This document shows, piece after piece, positions 42,332 through 50,999 of a stretch of 64,000 bases of DNA (position 1 is its first letter; the number at the start of each line of letters is the position of its first letter). A model generated the notes under the pieces. The model did no database searches and was not told where the DNA came from. It saw only the letters and a program-made list of their open reading frames with translations. Source of the stretch: Edaphobacter lichenicola. GTDB taxonomy: Bacteria; Acidobacteriota; Terriglobia; Terriglobales; Acidobacteriaceae. Position numbers and translations under genes: made by a program. The stretch is from the NCBI RefSeq assembly GCF_014201315.1, contig NZ_JACHDY010000001.1:1054001-1118000 (forward strand). The letters are read 5' to 3'.

Positions 42332-43776
42332 CTGCGATTCTGGATGACACGCTCGTAGAGGCGGAGGTACTCGCTGGCAGGCTTATCCCAGGAAAAGTCC
42401 TGCGCCATACCTCGCCGCATCATCTGTGTCCACTCTTGTTTGTTGCGGAACGTTTCAAGGGCGCGCTTGAGCGCGTCGAAGAACGCCCCCGCACTGTAGC
42501 CCCAGAATTTGAACCCATTGCCTCCACCGTTCGGCTGCTCCTCGATGGTATCGTCGAGGCCGCCTGTCGCGCGGACGACGGGAATCGTGCCGTACTTGAG
42601 GCTGTAGAGCTGGTTTAGACCGCCGGGCTCGTAGCGGGATGGCATCAGAAAGATGTCAGCGCCTGCTTCGATCTTGTGCGCCATTACATTGTCGAACTTT
42701 ACCTTCACGCGCACTTTAGCGGGATGGCGCTCGGCCATCTCCACCAACAGCCGTTCGTAGTACTCTTCGCCGCTTCCCAGAATTACCAGCACCATGTCTT
42801 CCTGCGCCAGACGGTCCATGATCTCGACGATAAAGTCCGAGCCTTTCTGGGTAGCGAAACGGGAGACCACTCCGATCACAGCGGTGTCGTCACCGACATT
42901 CTCCAGTCCATAAGCGTGAAGCAGATCGCGACGGCACTCTTTCTTGCCGGAGAGGTTTTCCGCCGTGTAGTGCGCTGCGATGTGGGAGTCGGTTGCCGGA
43001 TTCCACTCGTCGGAGTCGATGCCGTTCGTGATTCCGAGCAGGTCTCCACTCCGTTGGCGAAAGACTCCTTCGAGCCCGTTGCCGAACTCGCTCGTCTGGA
43101 GTTCTTCGGCGTACTTGCGGCTGACCGTCGTGATGGCATCCGCATACACGATGCCGCCTTTCAGAAAATCGACCTTGTCGTAGTGTTCGAGTTTTTCGAC
43201 CGTGTACAGATCCCAGGGGAGGAGCAGCTTTTCGATGGTCTGCGAAGGAAACCAGCCCTGATAGCCCGCGTTGTGAACCGTCAACACCGCTGGGACGTTT
43301 CGCAGAACGGGATCGAAGTAGTAGATGGAGCGCAGCATGACCGGGAGCATCGCCGCCTGCCAGTTATGAACGTGGAAGACATCGGGAACGCCAAGCATCT
43401 TTGAGACTTCAATTACCGAGCGGCAGAGCAGGCCGAAGCGCTCCGCGTTGTCGGGATAATCTCCAGACGGCGTGCCATAGAAGTTCTCGCGGTCGAAGAG
43501 TTCGGCGCAATCGATGAAGTAAGTCTGGACCCCACCCTTGACTCCGCCGTCGAGAATACGCACGAAGCGGTTATAGCCGGGAAAAGGAATCGTGATACTG
43601 TGCAGCACAACCGGAGGGTTCGGGACAGCCTTCGCGACCTGGCGATAGTAGGGCAGAAAGACGCTGACGCGATGACCGAGTTTAGCCAGTGCGCGTGGGA
43701 GCGCGCTTACCACATCTGCCACTCCACCCGATTTGGCCCAGGGGGAGCACTCCGATGCTGCGAAAACAATATGCAT
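42328..43776 (-). CDS. glgA: Glycogen synthase (ADP-glucose, GT5)
   Basis: 482 residues from MHIVFAASECSPWAKSGG at 43776 (AAAGGA 8 bases upstream). The KTGGL-type ADP-glucose loop is represented by AKSGGVADVV; the starch-synthase catalytic region follows, with VFHVHNWQAAM, TVHNAGYQGWFP, ITNGIDSDEWNP, and C-terminal SRYEPGGLNQLYSLKYGTIP. It elongates alpha-1,4-glucan. No glgB/C/X genes are adjacent, so glycogen genes are scattered. Confidence 0.96.
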   Translation of the reverse strand: MHIVFAASECSPWAKSGGVADVVSALPRALAKLGHRVSVFLPYYRQVAKAVPNPPVVLHSITIPFPGYNRFVRILDGGVKGGVQTYFIDCAELFDRENFYGTPSGDYPDNAERFGLLCRSVIEVSKMLGVPDVFHVHNWQAAMLPVMLRSIYYFDPVLRNVPAVLTVHNAGYQGWFPSQTIEKLLLPWDLYTVEKLEHYDKVDFLKGGIVYADAITTVSRKYAEELQTSEFGNGLEGVFRQRSGDLLGITNGIDSDEWNPATDSHIAAHYTAENLSGKKECRRDLLHAYGLENVGDDTAVIGVVSRFATQKGSDFIVEIMDRLAQEDMVLVILGSGEEYYERLLVEMAERHPAKVRVKVKFDNVMAHKIEAGADIFLMPSRYEPGGLNQLYSLKYGTIPVVRATGGLDDTIEEQPNGGGNGFKFWGYSAGAFFDALKRALETFRNKQEWTQMMRRGMAQDFSWDKPASEYLRLYERVIQNRS

Positions 43777-43848
43777 ACCTTCGTCCTTTATCTTTCCAAC
43801 CAAACCGTTAGTCTATAGAAGAGCACAGGAACAAACAGCAAACATTGG

Positions 43849-44664
43849 ATGCAGATGAAACGTAAGCCGAAGCTGGGGCAGAATTTTCTTGTCGACGACT
43901 CCGCCCGTCACGCCATCGTCGATGCCCTTGGTGATCTTAGCAAGCGCACCGTCATCGAGATCGGCCCTGGGCATGGGGCGATTACCGACATCCTGGCTGC
44001 ACGTTGCCACAAGCTGATCGCACTGGAGCTTGACCGGAGCCTGGCAGCGGAGTTGACCTTCCGCTTTCGCGATCATCCGCAGGTACAGATTCTCGAGTGC
44101 GATGTTCTGAAGACGGACCTGCTAACGCTGGTGCCGGAGGGCGAGACGGCTGACGTGATCGGAAATCTGCCGTACTACATCACGTCGGATATTCTGCTGC
44201 AACTGTTTGCAGCTGGCAGCGCCGGCACGCTCGCCCGCGCTGTACTGATGATGCAGCGGGAGGTTGCGGACCGCGTCTCGGCGGCACCAGGGGTTCGCGA
44301 CTATGGCTTGCTCTCAGCGACTGCACAGATGAACGCGCAGGTCGACAACCTATTCACGCTGGCGCCGTCCGCGTTTTTGCCTCCTCCCGATGTTTACTCC
44401 ACCGTGCTTCGGCTGCACTTCGCGCCACGGTTTGCTGAGCTTGGTGTAGATCCTGAAGAGTTCAACCTCTTCCTGAAGCAGTGCTTTGCGCAGAAACGCA
44501 AGACTCTGCAGAACAACCTCCGTGCCGCTGGCTACTCGGCCGAACAGCTCTCTCGAGCGTGGCCAGCCAGCGTTCCCGCACAGGCACGCGCCGAATCACT
44601 CGCGCTGGAATCCATGGCAGAGCTCTATCGTTCTTTGTCGCATGTCGTTGCCGATAGCGACTGA
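43849..44664 (+). CDS. rsmA: 16S rRNA (adenine-N6,N6)-dimethyltransferase KsgA/RsmA
   Basis: 271 residues. LGQNFLVDDSARHAIVDALG, motif I VIEIGPGHGAITDIL, NLPYYITSDILLQLF (motif IV), and a C-terminal domain with FAQKRKTLQNNL. It dimethylates A1518/A1519 of 16S rRNA. ATG 43849 or 43855 can start it; neither has a good ribosome site. It diverges from glgA. Confidence 0.95.
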   Translation: MQMKRKPKLGQNFLVDDSARHAIVDALGDLSKRTVIEIGPGHGAITDILAARCHKLIALELDRSLAAELTFRFRDHPQVQILECDVLKTDLLTLVPEGETADVIGNLPYYITSDILLQLFAAGSAGTLARAVLMMQREVADRVSAAPGVRDYGLLSATAQMNAQVDNLFTLAPSAFLPPPDVYSTVLRLHFAPRFAELGVDPEEFNLFLKQCFAQKRKTLQNNLRAAGYSAEQLSRAWPASVPAQARAESLALESMAELYRSLSHVVADSD

Positions 44665-44699
44665 AGAGATTGTTCCCGATGCCTGCGTATTGCAGGATC

Positions 44700-45410
44700 C
44701 TAATGACTGTCCGCGGCAACCTGCTCCAGCATCTTTGCCGCACGCAATCGAACGCGTTGAATCACGGCTGTGTCGTCCGCGATTGCGGCCAGCGTCGGCG
44801 AGATCGTTCCCATTTCGAGCGCGCGTCCCTCCTTCACCTCGTCCGCGAAGGAGTTCATCTCGGCATCGAGGCCGAGGCGGTCGTAGCGGTGCAGAAACTC
44901 CAGCCTACGTCCTTCATCCAGTGTGGAGGCGACTCCGAGGAAGATATCGGTCAGCGTGCCTACAGTTTTGTTCTCTGAGTAGTTGTAGACACACGATCCC
45001 GATCCATCGGAGCCGGCGTACGTAAGCGTCTTCGTGCCGGTGTCGGCTATGTTCTTCGCCTTGGAGGCGCATTCGACGTTGAAATGATTCAGCGAGCGCG
45101 CCGCCTTGAAGACCTTTGCGACGGTGCCCGAAGTCAGGTTGATGGGTCGATCGACATGCTGCGCCGCCTGGCCCCGCATCGAGGTCTGCGTTGCTGGAGT
45201 CTCGGCCTGATCCGCCTGATAGGTGCCCGTTCCGTTCTCATGAATCCGCAGCGTGAAACGCGGAACCGGAAGCCCCGTGCGGTCGAACTGAAAAGTGACC
45301 TCGGCGCTGGGGGACACAGCCGCCGCAGGTTCGGCCGTTTGAGCGATCGCCACAAAGCTGGAACCCAGAAAAAGCGCTGTGCCAAGTACTATGCTCGTTG
45401 TCGCTCTCAT
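44700..45410 (-). CDS. Exported hypothetical protein
   Basis: 236 residues. Signal peptide (IVLGTALFLGSSFVAIAQ), then a beta-rich mature domain with ECASKAKNIADTGTKTLTYA, a Cys pair about 30 residues apart that could form a disulfide, and a helical C-terminus. I do not recognise the family. The ATG overlaps the ruvC stop by four bases (ATGA), so it is coupled to ruvC. Its 3' end converges with rsmA 35 bases away. Confidence 0.8.
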   Translation of the reverse strand: MRATTSIVLGTALFLGSSFVAIAQTAEPAAAVSPSAEVTFQFDRTGLPVPRFTLRIHENGTGTYQADQAETPATQTSMRGQAAQHVDRPINLTSGTVAKVFKAARSLNHFNVECASKAKNIADTGTKTLTYAGSDGSGSCVYNYSENKTVGTLTDIFLGVASTLDEGRRLEFLHRYDRLGLDAEMNSFADEVKEGRALEMGTISPTLAAIADDTAVIQRVRLRAAKMLEQVAADSH

Positions 45411-45916
45411 CGGCGCGCGCCCTGGAGTTCGAGTGTCTGAGCGGTATGGATGTGGCAGATCGCAATCGCCAACGCGTCAGCAGCATCTGCGGAGTCGAAG
45501 GCATTCTCGTTGTCGAGCAGACGCCTCACCATGAACTGCACCTGCTCCTTGGCGGCCAGTCCGTAACCAACCACGGAGCTTTTTATCGAGAGTGGAGCAT
45601 ACTCCGCCACGGGCATTCCGCAGGTCGCTGCGGCCAGCATCGCCACACCGCGCACCTGACCAAGCTTCAGCGCAGACTTTGCATTCGCGGAGAAGAATAC
45701 CTCCTCGATGGCGACGATCTCCGGCTGATGCAGGGTCATCAAGGCGGTCAACTCAGCGTAGACCTGAGCGAGCCGCTGAGGTGTCTTCTCTTTCTTGTTG
45801 AGCCGAATCGTACCGGCCGCCAGGTGAATGAGACGAGGCGTGCGGGCGTCGCCATCCACCTCCACCACCCCGTAGCCGGTGAACTCCGTTCCGCAGTCGA
45901 TGCCGAAGACTCGCAT
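45407..45916 (-). CDS. ruvC: Holliday junction resolvase RuvC
   Basis: 169 residues. RNase-H-like fold with catalytic acids in VFGIDCGTEFTGYG (Asp7), AIEEVFFS (Glu) and DSADAADALAIAICH (Asp and Asp/His pair). It cuts Holliday junctions with RuvAB. No ruvA/B neighbours, which is common outside Proteobacteria. Between thiG and an exported hypothetical gene on the same strand. Confidence 0.95.
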   Translation of the reverse strand: MRVFGIDCGTEFTGYGVVEVDGDARTPRLIHLAAGTIRLNKKEKTPQRLAQVYAELTALMTLHQPEIVAIEEVFFSANAKSALKLGQVRGVAMLAAATCGMPVAEYAPLSIKSSVVGYGLAAKEQVQFMVRRLLDNENAFDSADAADALAIAICHIHTAQTLELQGARR

Positions 45917-45987
45917 GGGCGAAGTTTACTGCATCTGGTAGCAGCTTCGGACTATCGAAGTTGAGTCCACCGAAAGAACTGCGTGCA

Positions 45988-46758
45988 CTAGCGGGAGATC
46001 CCCTCGAGTGGGGAGCTGGCCGTGGCGTAGAGTTTGCGTTGCATTCTGCCAGCAAGAAAGGCCTGCCGCCCGGCGAGGACGGCATGCTGCATCGCCTCGG
46101 CCATCAGCAAGGGGTCCTTCGCCGCAGCTATCGCGGTATTCATCAACACAGCATCGAAGCCCAATTCCATCGCGACCGCAGCATCGGAGGCTGTGCCGAC
46201 GCCTGCATCTACGATCAGCGGCACCTCCGTGATCAGCTCTCGCAGAATACGCAGGTTGGCCGTATTTTGCAGTCCAAGCCCGCTGCCGATGGGTGCTCCG
46301 AGAGGCATGACAGCCGCGGCTCCCGCGTCAATCAGCCGCTTGGCAAAGACGATATCGTCCGACGTATACGGCAGAACGGTGAAGCCTTCTTTGACCAGCA
46401 CGCGGGTGGCTTCGAGCGTCGCCTGCACATCGGGATAGAGCGTCTGCTGATCGCCGATCACCTCGATCTTGACCCAGTCCGAGAGCCCCACCTCGCGCCC
46501 CAGCCGCGCAGCGCGGATCGCCTCGTCGGCGGTGTAGCACCCGGCTGTATTGGGCAGCAGAAAATAACGCCTTGGGTCGATGAAGTCCAGCAAGGACTCG
46601 CTCGTGCGATCGAGGTTGACCCGCCGGACGGCAACCGTCACCATCTCCGCTCCTGAGGCTTCGATGGCAGCCTGGGTCTCGGCGCCATCTTTGTACTTCC
46701 CTGTGCCGACGATCAGTCGTGATTGAAAGGCTCGTCCTGCGATCACCAGAGGTTTCAT
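45988..46758 (-). CDS. thiG: Thiazole synthase
   Basis: 256 residues. TIM barrel with the imine-forming Lys97 in [10 protein letters not shown], and [33 protein letters not shown] and [18 protein letters not shown]. It makes thiazole phosphate for thiamine from DXP, dehydroglycine and ThiS-thiocarboxylate. ThiS, ThiF, ThiE and ThiH are not encoded beside it. An unusual structured leader with an intrinsic terminator lies just upstream. Confidence 0.95.
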   Translation of the reverse strand: MKPLVIAGRAFQSRLIVGTGKYKDGAETQAAIEASGAEMVTVAVRRVNLDRTSESLLDFIDPRRYFLLPNTAGCYTADEAIRAARLGREVGLSDWVKIEVIGDQQTLYPDVQATLEATRVLVKEGFTVLPYTSDDIVFAKRLIDAGAAAVMPLGAPIGSGLGLQNTANLRILRELITEVPLIVDAGVGTASDAAVAMELGFDAVLMNTAIAAAKDPLLMAEAMQHAVLAGRQAFLAGRMQRKLYATASSPLEGISR

Positions 46759-46784
46759 AGTTAATATCCTATCGGAAGGATGCC

Positions 46785-46826
46785 GGCAAAACGCAAACGG
46801 CTCGCACTCTGGAGAGCAGCGAGCCG
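46785..46826 (-). terminator. Intrinsic terminator before thiG (possible attenuator)
   Basis: Read on the minus strand: CGGCTCGC, loop-side pairs CTC/GAG, GCGAGCCG, then TTTGCGTTTT. The 8-bp stem is perfect. It points towards thiG and ends about 27 bases before its ATG, so full-length thiG transcription from upstream must pass it. Confidence 0.8.
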
Positions 46827-46943
46827 CCTGGCGGTGAACTGTTGAGATTGACCTGAGGCGTCCATACTCGGACTTGGCCTCGGCGTGGACTTTTCTACTA
46901 CAAAGACCGCCAGGACTAGAGCTATGGACGCTCTAAGCCTCAG
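46827..46943 (-). ncRNA. Candidate structured leader RNA upstream of thiG
   Basis: On the minus strand CTGAGGC (46943-46937) and TATGGACGC's complement form a long-range stem: 46923-46931 pairs with 46858-46866 over 9 bp, and 46939-46943 with 46853-46857 over 5 bp, separated by a bulge. Inside is a hairpin of the GGCGGTCTTT...AAAAGTCCACGCC kind. CCTGGCGGT (46914-46906) is exactly complementary to ACCGCCAGG (46835-46827), which abuts the terminator's 5' arm. This is a switch-like layout; the TPP-riboswitch core (CTGAGA..., ACCTGATCTGG...) is absent. It may instead be an independent sRNA. Confidence 0.5.
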
Positions 46944-46986
46944 TCACCTCACGTTGCGTTGAACTACATGTACTGTCAATTTTCAT
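46933..46986 (-). CDS. Possible 17-codon leader peptide
   Basis: Reads MKIDSTCSSTQREVTEA, Ser/Thr-rich with one Cys. AAGGAGG lies 12 bases upstream of this ATG, and an in-frame ATG at 46998 is immediately adjacent to it. The stop codon falls inside the 5' arm of the long-range stem of the thiG leader, so translation could affect folding. It could be chance; no homology was checked. TTGACA within this stretch could alternatively be a -35 element. Confidence 0.3.
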   Translation of the reverse strand: MKIDSTCSSTQREVTEA

Positions 46987-47145
46987 AGGCAGGACCATCC
47001 TCCTTTCCCGTGTAAAGGCAGACTACTCCCGAGTTCCGGTTGCGTGCAAGTGCGCCAGCAAAAGCGTGGGGATGGTACATCTGCAGAGGTTGCACTCTGC
47101 ATCAGAGGTTTAGTCGCGATCCTCGCGTCGAAGAAGGGTTCTCTT

Positions 47146-47367
47146 ATGAAGGCAGCAACTATTGTTGGAATTCTCCTTATTGTTCTTGGGATTATCGGAT
47201 ACGCCACCGGCGGCCTCTCCTTTACGCACGAGAAGAAAGTCGTCGACGCGGGACCTATTCAGATCTCGCGCAAGACTCAGGACACGTTGCCACTCTCTCC
47301 CATTCTGAGCACGATCGCACTGATTGCCGGTTTGGGCCTGGTTGTTGTCGGTGCGAGATCCAAGTAA
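47146..47367 (+). CDS. DUF3185-family small membrane protein
   Basis: 73 residues from ATG 47146, with AAGGG 8 bases upstream; the frame opens earlier at 47044 without a good start. Two membrane helices (IVGILLIVLGIIGYATGG and SPILSTIALIAGLGLVVVGA) around VVDAGPIQIS, the DUF3185 pattern. Function unknown. It diverges from thiG across the structured leader. Confidence 0.83.
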   Translation: MKAATIVGILLIVLGIIGYATGGLSFTHEKKVVDAGPIQISRKTQDTLPLSPILSTIALIAGLGLVVVGARSK

Positions 47368-47502
47368 CCTGGCGCGCGAAATCGTTCTCAAATCTCGGGC
47401 GACTTGCCCCAGACTATTTATTGATTGCAAACCCCGCACACTCATAATTTAGGCATCGTCGTTCTCTTTCTGTTAATCTTCAGGCCTGAAGATTAGAGTT
47501 CA

Positions 47503-48963
47503 ATGACTAGAAACCATGCCAGAAGGGGCTGCCTTGCAGGCACTCTAGCCCTTCTGTTTCTTGCCTGCAACTTTGCCACGGCGCAGAGTGTCACCGGAGC
47601 AGGTCCAGAGCAGACGCCACAGCCCGACGCGCCGACTCCGTCCCCCGAGAGCACCGATCCCGCGCTGACCATGTTTCCGCACTGGGAGCATTCGCGATTC
47701 TTCATCGGCGGGCAGGCCAACATCATCCTTCAGGCGCATGGGCCGTTCCATTCGCCCTACGAAGGCGTCAATAGCCTTCTGCCGCGAGGGGAATATAAGA
47801 CATCCCTGCTCGGCACGCTTTATCTGGGTGCGCAAGTAGTCACTAATCCGAAGTTCGCGCTGGACGCTCTCTTCGACCTCGAATCTGCAGGCGGCCGGGG
47901 CGACAGCGAGGCCCTGGGACTGGCCGGCTTCACGAATCTCGATGTGGTCCGTAATCCGAATCTCGGTTCGACGCCCTACATGGCCCGTGTGCAACTCCAT
48001 CAGACGATCGGCTTCACCAGCAAGCTCGTGGAAAATACCCAGTCACAGTTTTCCCTTGGTACTGAGGTGCCGGAGCGCCGCCTGGAGTTTCACATCGGCA
48101 AGATGAGTCTGCCCGACTTTCTCGACATCAACAGCATCGGCAGTGACAGCCATCTTCAGTTCATGAACTGGACCGTCGACAACAACGGCGCGTGGGACTA
48201 CGCGGCCGACACGCGCGGCTACACCTACGGCATCGTCAGCGAATACGACGACAAGGTCTGGTCCGCACGATACGCGCTCGCACTGATGCCCACGGTCGCC
48301 AACGGGATCGATCTGGACTGGGCTCTGCGGCGTGCCAGCGGGCAAAACTGGGAGTTTGAGCTGCGCAAGCCCCTGCTGGGAAGTCTGCTACCGCCCGATC
48401 GCAAGGGCACCGTCCGCGTACTGAGCTACGTCAATCACGCTCACATGGGTCTGTACCGCGATGCCAATAGAGCTTTTCTCGCGGGCGAAGATCCTACCCC
48501 GGACATCAAGCTGCACGAAAAGTTCAGCGCGGTGAAGTATGGCTTTGGCTTGAATTTCGAGCAAGAGGTGACGAAGGATCTGCGCGTCTTTGGCCGCTTC
48601 GGATGGAACGAAGGCCAGCATGAGTCCTTTGCCTACACCGAAGTGGATCAGACGGTGGAGTTTGGCGGCGACTACTCTGGCCGCGGATGGTCGCGCCCAA
48701 ATGATAAGGTCGGGCTGGTCTTTGTCTCGAATGCCATCAAGAAAGATCACCAGGAGTATCTGAAGCTCGGCGGTCTGGGTTTTCTGCTGGGCGACGGCAA
48801 GCTGAACTACGCGCGCGAGGACATCCTCGAGAGCTACTACAACCTGCACACCTGGCGGGGAATCTACTACGCGCTGGACCTGCAGTTCATCGAGCACCCC
48901 GGCTACAACCAGGATCGAGGCCCTGTGCTGGTCGAATCGGTCCGCATGCACGTCGATTTCTAG
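47503..48963 (+). CDS. OprB-like carbohydrate-selective porin
   Basis: 486 residues. Signal peptide (1-27), Pro-rich linker, then an amphipathic beta-barrel with alternating aromatic strands (RFFIGGQANIILQA, FEFELRKPLL-like region, YGFGLNFEQEVTKDLRVFGR) and a C-terminal Phe (MHVDF), typical of outer-membrane proteins. The family (OprB/COG3659) carries sugars in other bacteria. Not operonic with neighbours as far as can be seen. Confidence 0.85.
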   Translation: MTRNHARRGCLAGTLALLFLACNFATAQSVTGAGPEQTPQPDAPTPSPESTDPALTMFPHWEHSRFFIGGQANIILQAHGPFHSPYEGVNSLLPRGEYKTSLLGTLYLGAQVVTNPKFALDALFDLESAGGRGDSEALGLAGFTNLDVVRNPNLGSTPYMARVQLHQTIGFTSKLVENTQSQFSLGTEVPERRLEFHIGKMSLPDFLDINSIGSDSHLQFMNWTVDNNGAWDYAADTRGYTYGIVSEYDDKVWSARYALALMPTVANGIDLDWALRRASGQNWEFELRKPLLGSLLPPDRKGTVRVLSYVNHAHMGLYRDANRAFLAGEDPTPDIKLHEKFSAVKYGFGLNFEQEVTKDLRVFGRFGWNEGQHESFAYTEVDQTVEFGGDYSGRGWSRPNDKVGLVFVSNAIKKDHQEYLKLGGLGFLLGDGKLNYAREDILESYYNLHTWRGIYYALDLQFIEHPGYNQDRGPVLVESVRMHVDF

Positions 48964-49059
48964 GCTTGACGCCTACCTATACTTTTTTGGTCCAAAGTCT
49001 TCGAAGGAAGAGACTTAGGTCCGGACTTCCGCCTCTTAGCCTATCCTGTAAGCGCGGCC

Positions 49060-50037
49060 GTGAAACCGTATACTCATCGGGTGGACCAGCTTGGCATCGT
49101 TCTCTTCGCGGCGTTTTTCCTTGGACTTCTCTTTGGCAGCTTCCTCAACGTCTGTATCTCGCGATTGCCGCAGCGTGAGTCGGTCGTCCACCCGCGCTCG
49201 CGATGCCCAGAGTGTGGAGCGCCCATCCGCTGGTACGACAATGTCCCCCTTATAAGTTGGATCGTTCTTCGTCGTCGATGCCGGGACTGCAAACAGCCTA
49301 TTCCGTGGCGTTATCCATTGGTCGAACTCGCAATGGGTTTGTGGCTGTTGAGCGTGGCTCGCTTGTTTTGGGACGCTATGCATTTAGATACAGCGATTGG
49401 AGCAAACCCAATACCTTTCCCTACCGAAGCCCAGATCGTGGGCTATTGCTTGTCTCTGGTTGGTGTCGCCATTCTTGGCTTTCTCCTCATCGGCCTGATG
49501 GTGATGGACTGGCAGACCATGATCCTGCCTCACTCCTTCACGCTTGGCGGCATCGCCGTCGCTCTCTTCCTTGTCTGCACACAGGCCCTCTTCCTCGGGC
49601 CAAACGAAGATGAGGTCGTCCTGACCAAACACCACATCCAACTCACCAGTCCCGGTGGTGTGGTCGATCGCGGCAATCTCTTCTTTACCGGTCCGGAGAG
49701 CCTGATCTTTGGTCGCATCGCGGCTGTTTGCGGAGCAGCGCTCCTGCTTCTACTCATCCGCTGGCTCTACAAGGCAGTCCGCCACCGCGACGGCATGGGC
49801 CTGGGCGACGTGAAGCTTCTTGCCATGATCGCGGCCTTTCTCGGCTTCTGGCCAGCGATCCTCTCCCTCTTCCTTGGAACGTTAGCGGCTGCGGTCTATG
49901 GAGTCGTCCTTCTGGCGCGCGGCAGGGCAGGAGCGACCTCCAGACTTGCCTTCGGCAGCTTTCTTTCGATCGGCGGACTAGTCAGCGCACTCTTCGGTAA
50001 TCGATTGATCAATATGTACATAGCATTACTTCGATAG
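49060..50037 (+). CDS. Prepilin peptidase (A24, type IV leader peptidase)
   Basis: 325 residues from GTG 49060 (GTG 49081 possible). N-terminal methyltransferase-like domain with FGSFLNVCISRLPQRES and two CxxC pairs (CPECG, CRDC), and the aspartyl peptidase core with Asp in VMDWQTMILPH and GLGDVKLLAMI. It cleaves and N-methylates type IV pilin-like leaders. No pilus genes are nearby; a periplasmic insertion of about 60 residues sits between the two Asp motifs. Confidence 0.92.
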   Translation: MKPYTHRVDQLGIVLFAAFFLGLLFGSFLNVCISRLPQRESVVHPRSRCPECGAPIRWYDNVPLISWIVLRRRCRDCKQPIPWRYPLVELAMGLWLLSVARLFWDAMHLDTAIGANPIPFPTEAQIVGYCLSLVGVAILGFLLIGLMVMDWQTMILPHSFTLGGIAVALFLVCTQALFLGPNEDEVVLTKHHIQLTSPGGVVDRGNLFFTGPESLIFGRIAAVCGAALLLLLIRWLYKAVRHRDGMGLGDVKLLAMIAAFLGFWPAILSLFLGTLAAAVYGVVLLARGRAGATSRLAFGSFLSIGGLVSALFGNRLINMYIALLR

Positions 50038-50060
50038 CCGCACACTGTCCTGACAATCGC

Positions 50061-50089
50061 TTGACACTTGCCAGCCGCAATCTTAGAGT
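50061..50089 (+). promoter_or_regulatory. Candidate sigma-70 promoter of the nuo operon
   Basis: TTGACA (50061-50066), 17-base spacer, TAGAGT (50084-50089; 4 of 6 matches to the -10 consensus). It fills the 57-base gap before nuoA. If used, transcription would begin near the nuoA start codon, giving a nearly leaderless message; this is an inference. Confidence 0.35.
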
Positions 50090-50094
50090 CGAAG

Positions 50095-50508
50095 ATGGCC
50101 ATGCACAGTTACCCCTACATTTGGAACTACCTTCCACTCGTGCTTCAGGTTCTGGCCGCCCTCGGGCTGGCTGTGGGCATGGTGGGCGCCTCATTTCTCA
50201 TCGGAAAACACAAAAATTCACGCACCAAGGCCTCAGTCTATGAGTGCGGCATGGAGGCGACCGGCGACGCTCGCGGCCGTTTCACCGTACGTTTTTACAT
50301 GGTCGCGATGCTATTTATCCTGTTCGATGTTGAAGCTGTTTTCATGCTGCCCTGGGCGGTGATCTTCCGCCGCCTGCCGGCAATTACCGGCTCGCGCATG
50401 TTCGGCTTCTACGAGATGCTCGTCTACCTCGGCTTCGTTGCTGTCGGCCTCTTTTACGTCTGGAAGAAGGGCATCCTGGATTGGGCGAACGATAAAGGAG
50501 ACCTCTAA
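50095..50508 (+). CDS. nuoA: NADH-quinone oxidoreductase subunit A
   Basis: 137 residues from ATG 50095 (ATG 50101 also possible). Three membrane helices, and the loop KASVYECGMEATGDARGRFTV and LFILFDVEAVFMLPWAV, the conserved NuoA core at the hinge of complex I. First gene of the operon; its stop overlaps the nuoC start by one base, so there is no room for nuoB. Confidence 0.93.
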   Translation: MAMHSYPYIWNYLPLVLQVLAALGLAVGMVGASFLIGKHKNSRTKASVYECGMEATGDARGRFTVRFYMVAMLFILFDVEAVFMLPWAVIFRRLPAITGSRMFGFYEMLVYLGFVAVGLFYVWKKGILDWANDKGDL

Positions 50509-50999
50509 TGTACGATCCAGCCTCTGCCATCAAGGGCAAACAGGCCGTCTTCGAGGCGCATCCTGAAAACACCGCAGTCAAAGCTCTGGCCGACCTCGCG
50601 ACTGACGCCAAGTTCGACCGCGCCGAGCTGACCCTTACCGTGGCTCGCGAGAACATCGTCGCCGCGGCGAAAGCAGTCCAGCAGGCTGGTTACAACTTCC
50701 TTGAGGATGTCACCGCCGTCGACTGGTACCCCTCGGAGCCGCGCTTCCAGATCTCTTACAGTATTCTTTCGCACAAGTTGAAAGAGCGCGTGCGGTTGGT
50801 GGTTCGCCTCGATGGAGAGGACGCCGCGCTGGACAGCATCACGTCGGTATGGCCCTCTGCCAACTTTTACGAGCGCGAAGTCTTCGATCTCTTTGGAGTG
50901 CACTTCGGTGGTCATCCCAACCTTCGCAGAATCATGATGCCGGAAGACTGGAAGGGGCATCCATTACGCAAGGACTACCCCGTGGAGGGTTACCGCTAA
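50508..50999 (+). CDS. nuoC: NADH-quinone oxidoreductase subunit C
   Basis: 163 residues, the 30-kDa-subunit fold. YNFLEDVTAVDWYP, the HKLKERVRLVVRL strand, and the signature SVWPSANFYEREVFDLFGVH followed by RRIMMPEDWKGHPLRKDYPV. Not fused to NuoD as in Escherichia coli. It overlaps nuoD by one base (TAATG). Confidence 0.95.
   Translation: MYDPASAIKGKQAVFEAHPENTAVKALADLATDAKFDRAELTLTVARENIVAAAKAVQQAGYNFLEDVTAVDWYPSEPRFQISYSILSHKLKERVRLVVRLDGEDAALDSITSVWPSANFYEREVFDLFGVHFGGHPNLRRIMMPEDWKGHPLRKDYPVEGYR

Noticed and set aside
46858..46931. Possible tRNA of 74 bases with a perfect GCGTCCA/TGGACGC end stem
   Set aside because: There is no matching D-stem partner and no T-loop consensus (GTTCRANNC), so it is not a tRNA despite the length.
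46759..46990. TPP (THI-box) riboswitch before thiG
   Set aside because: The expected CTGAGA and ACCTGATCTGG-type conserved bases are not present on the minus strand; the structure differs and is reported separately.
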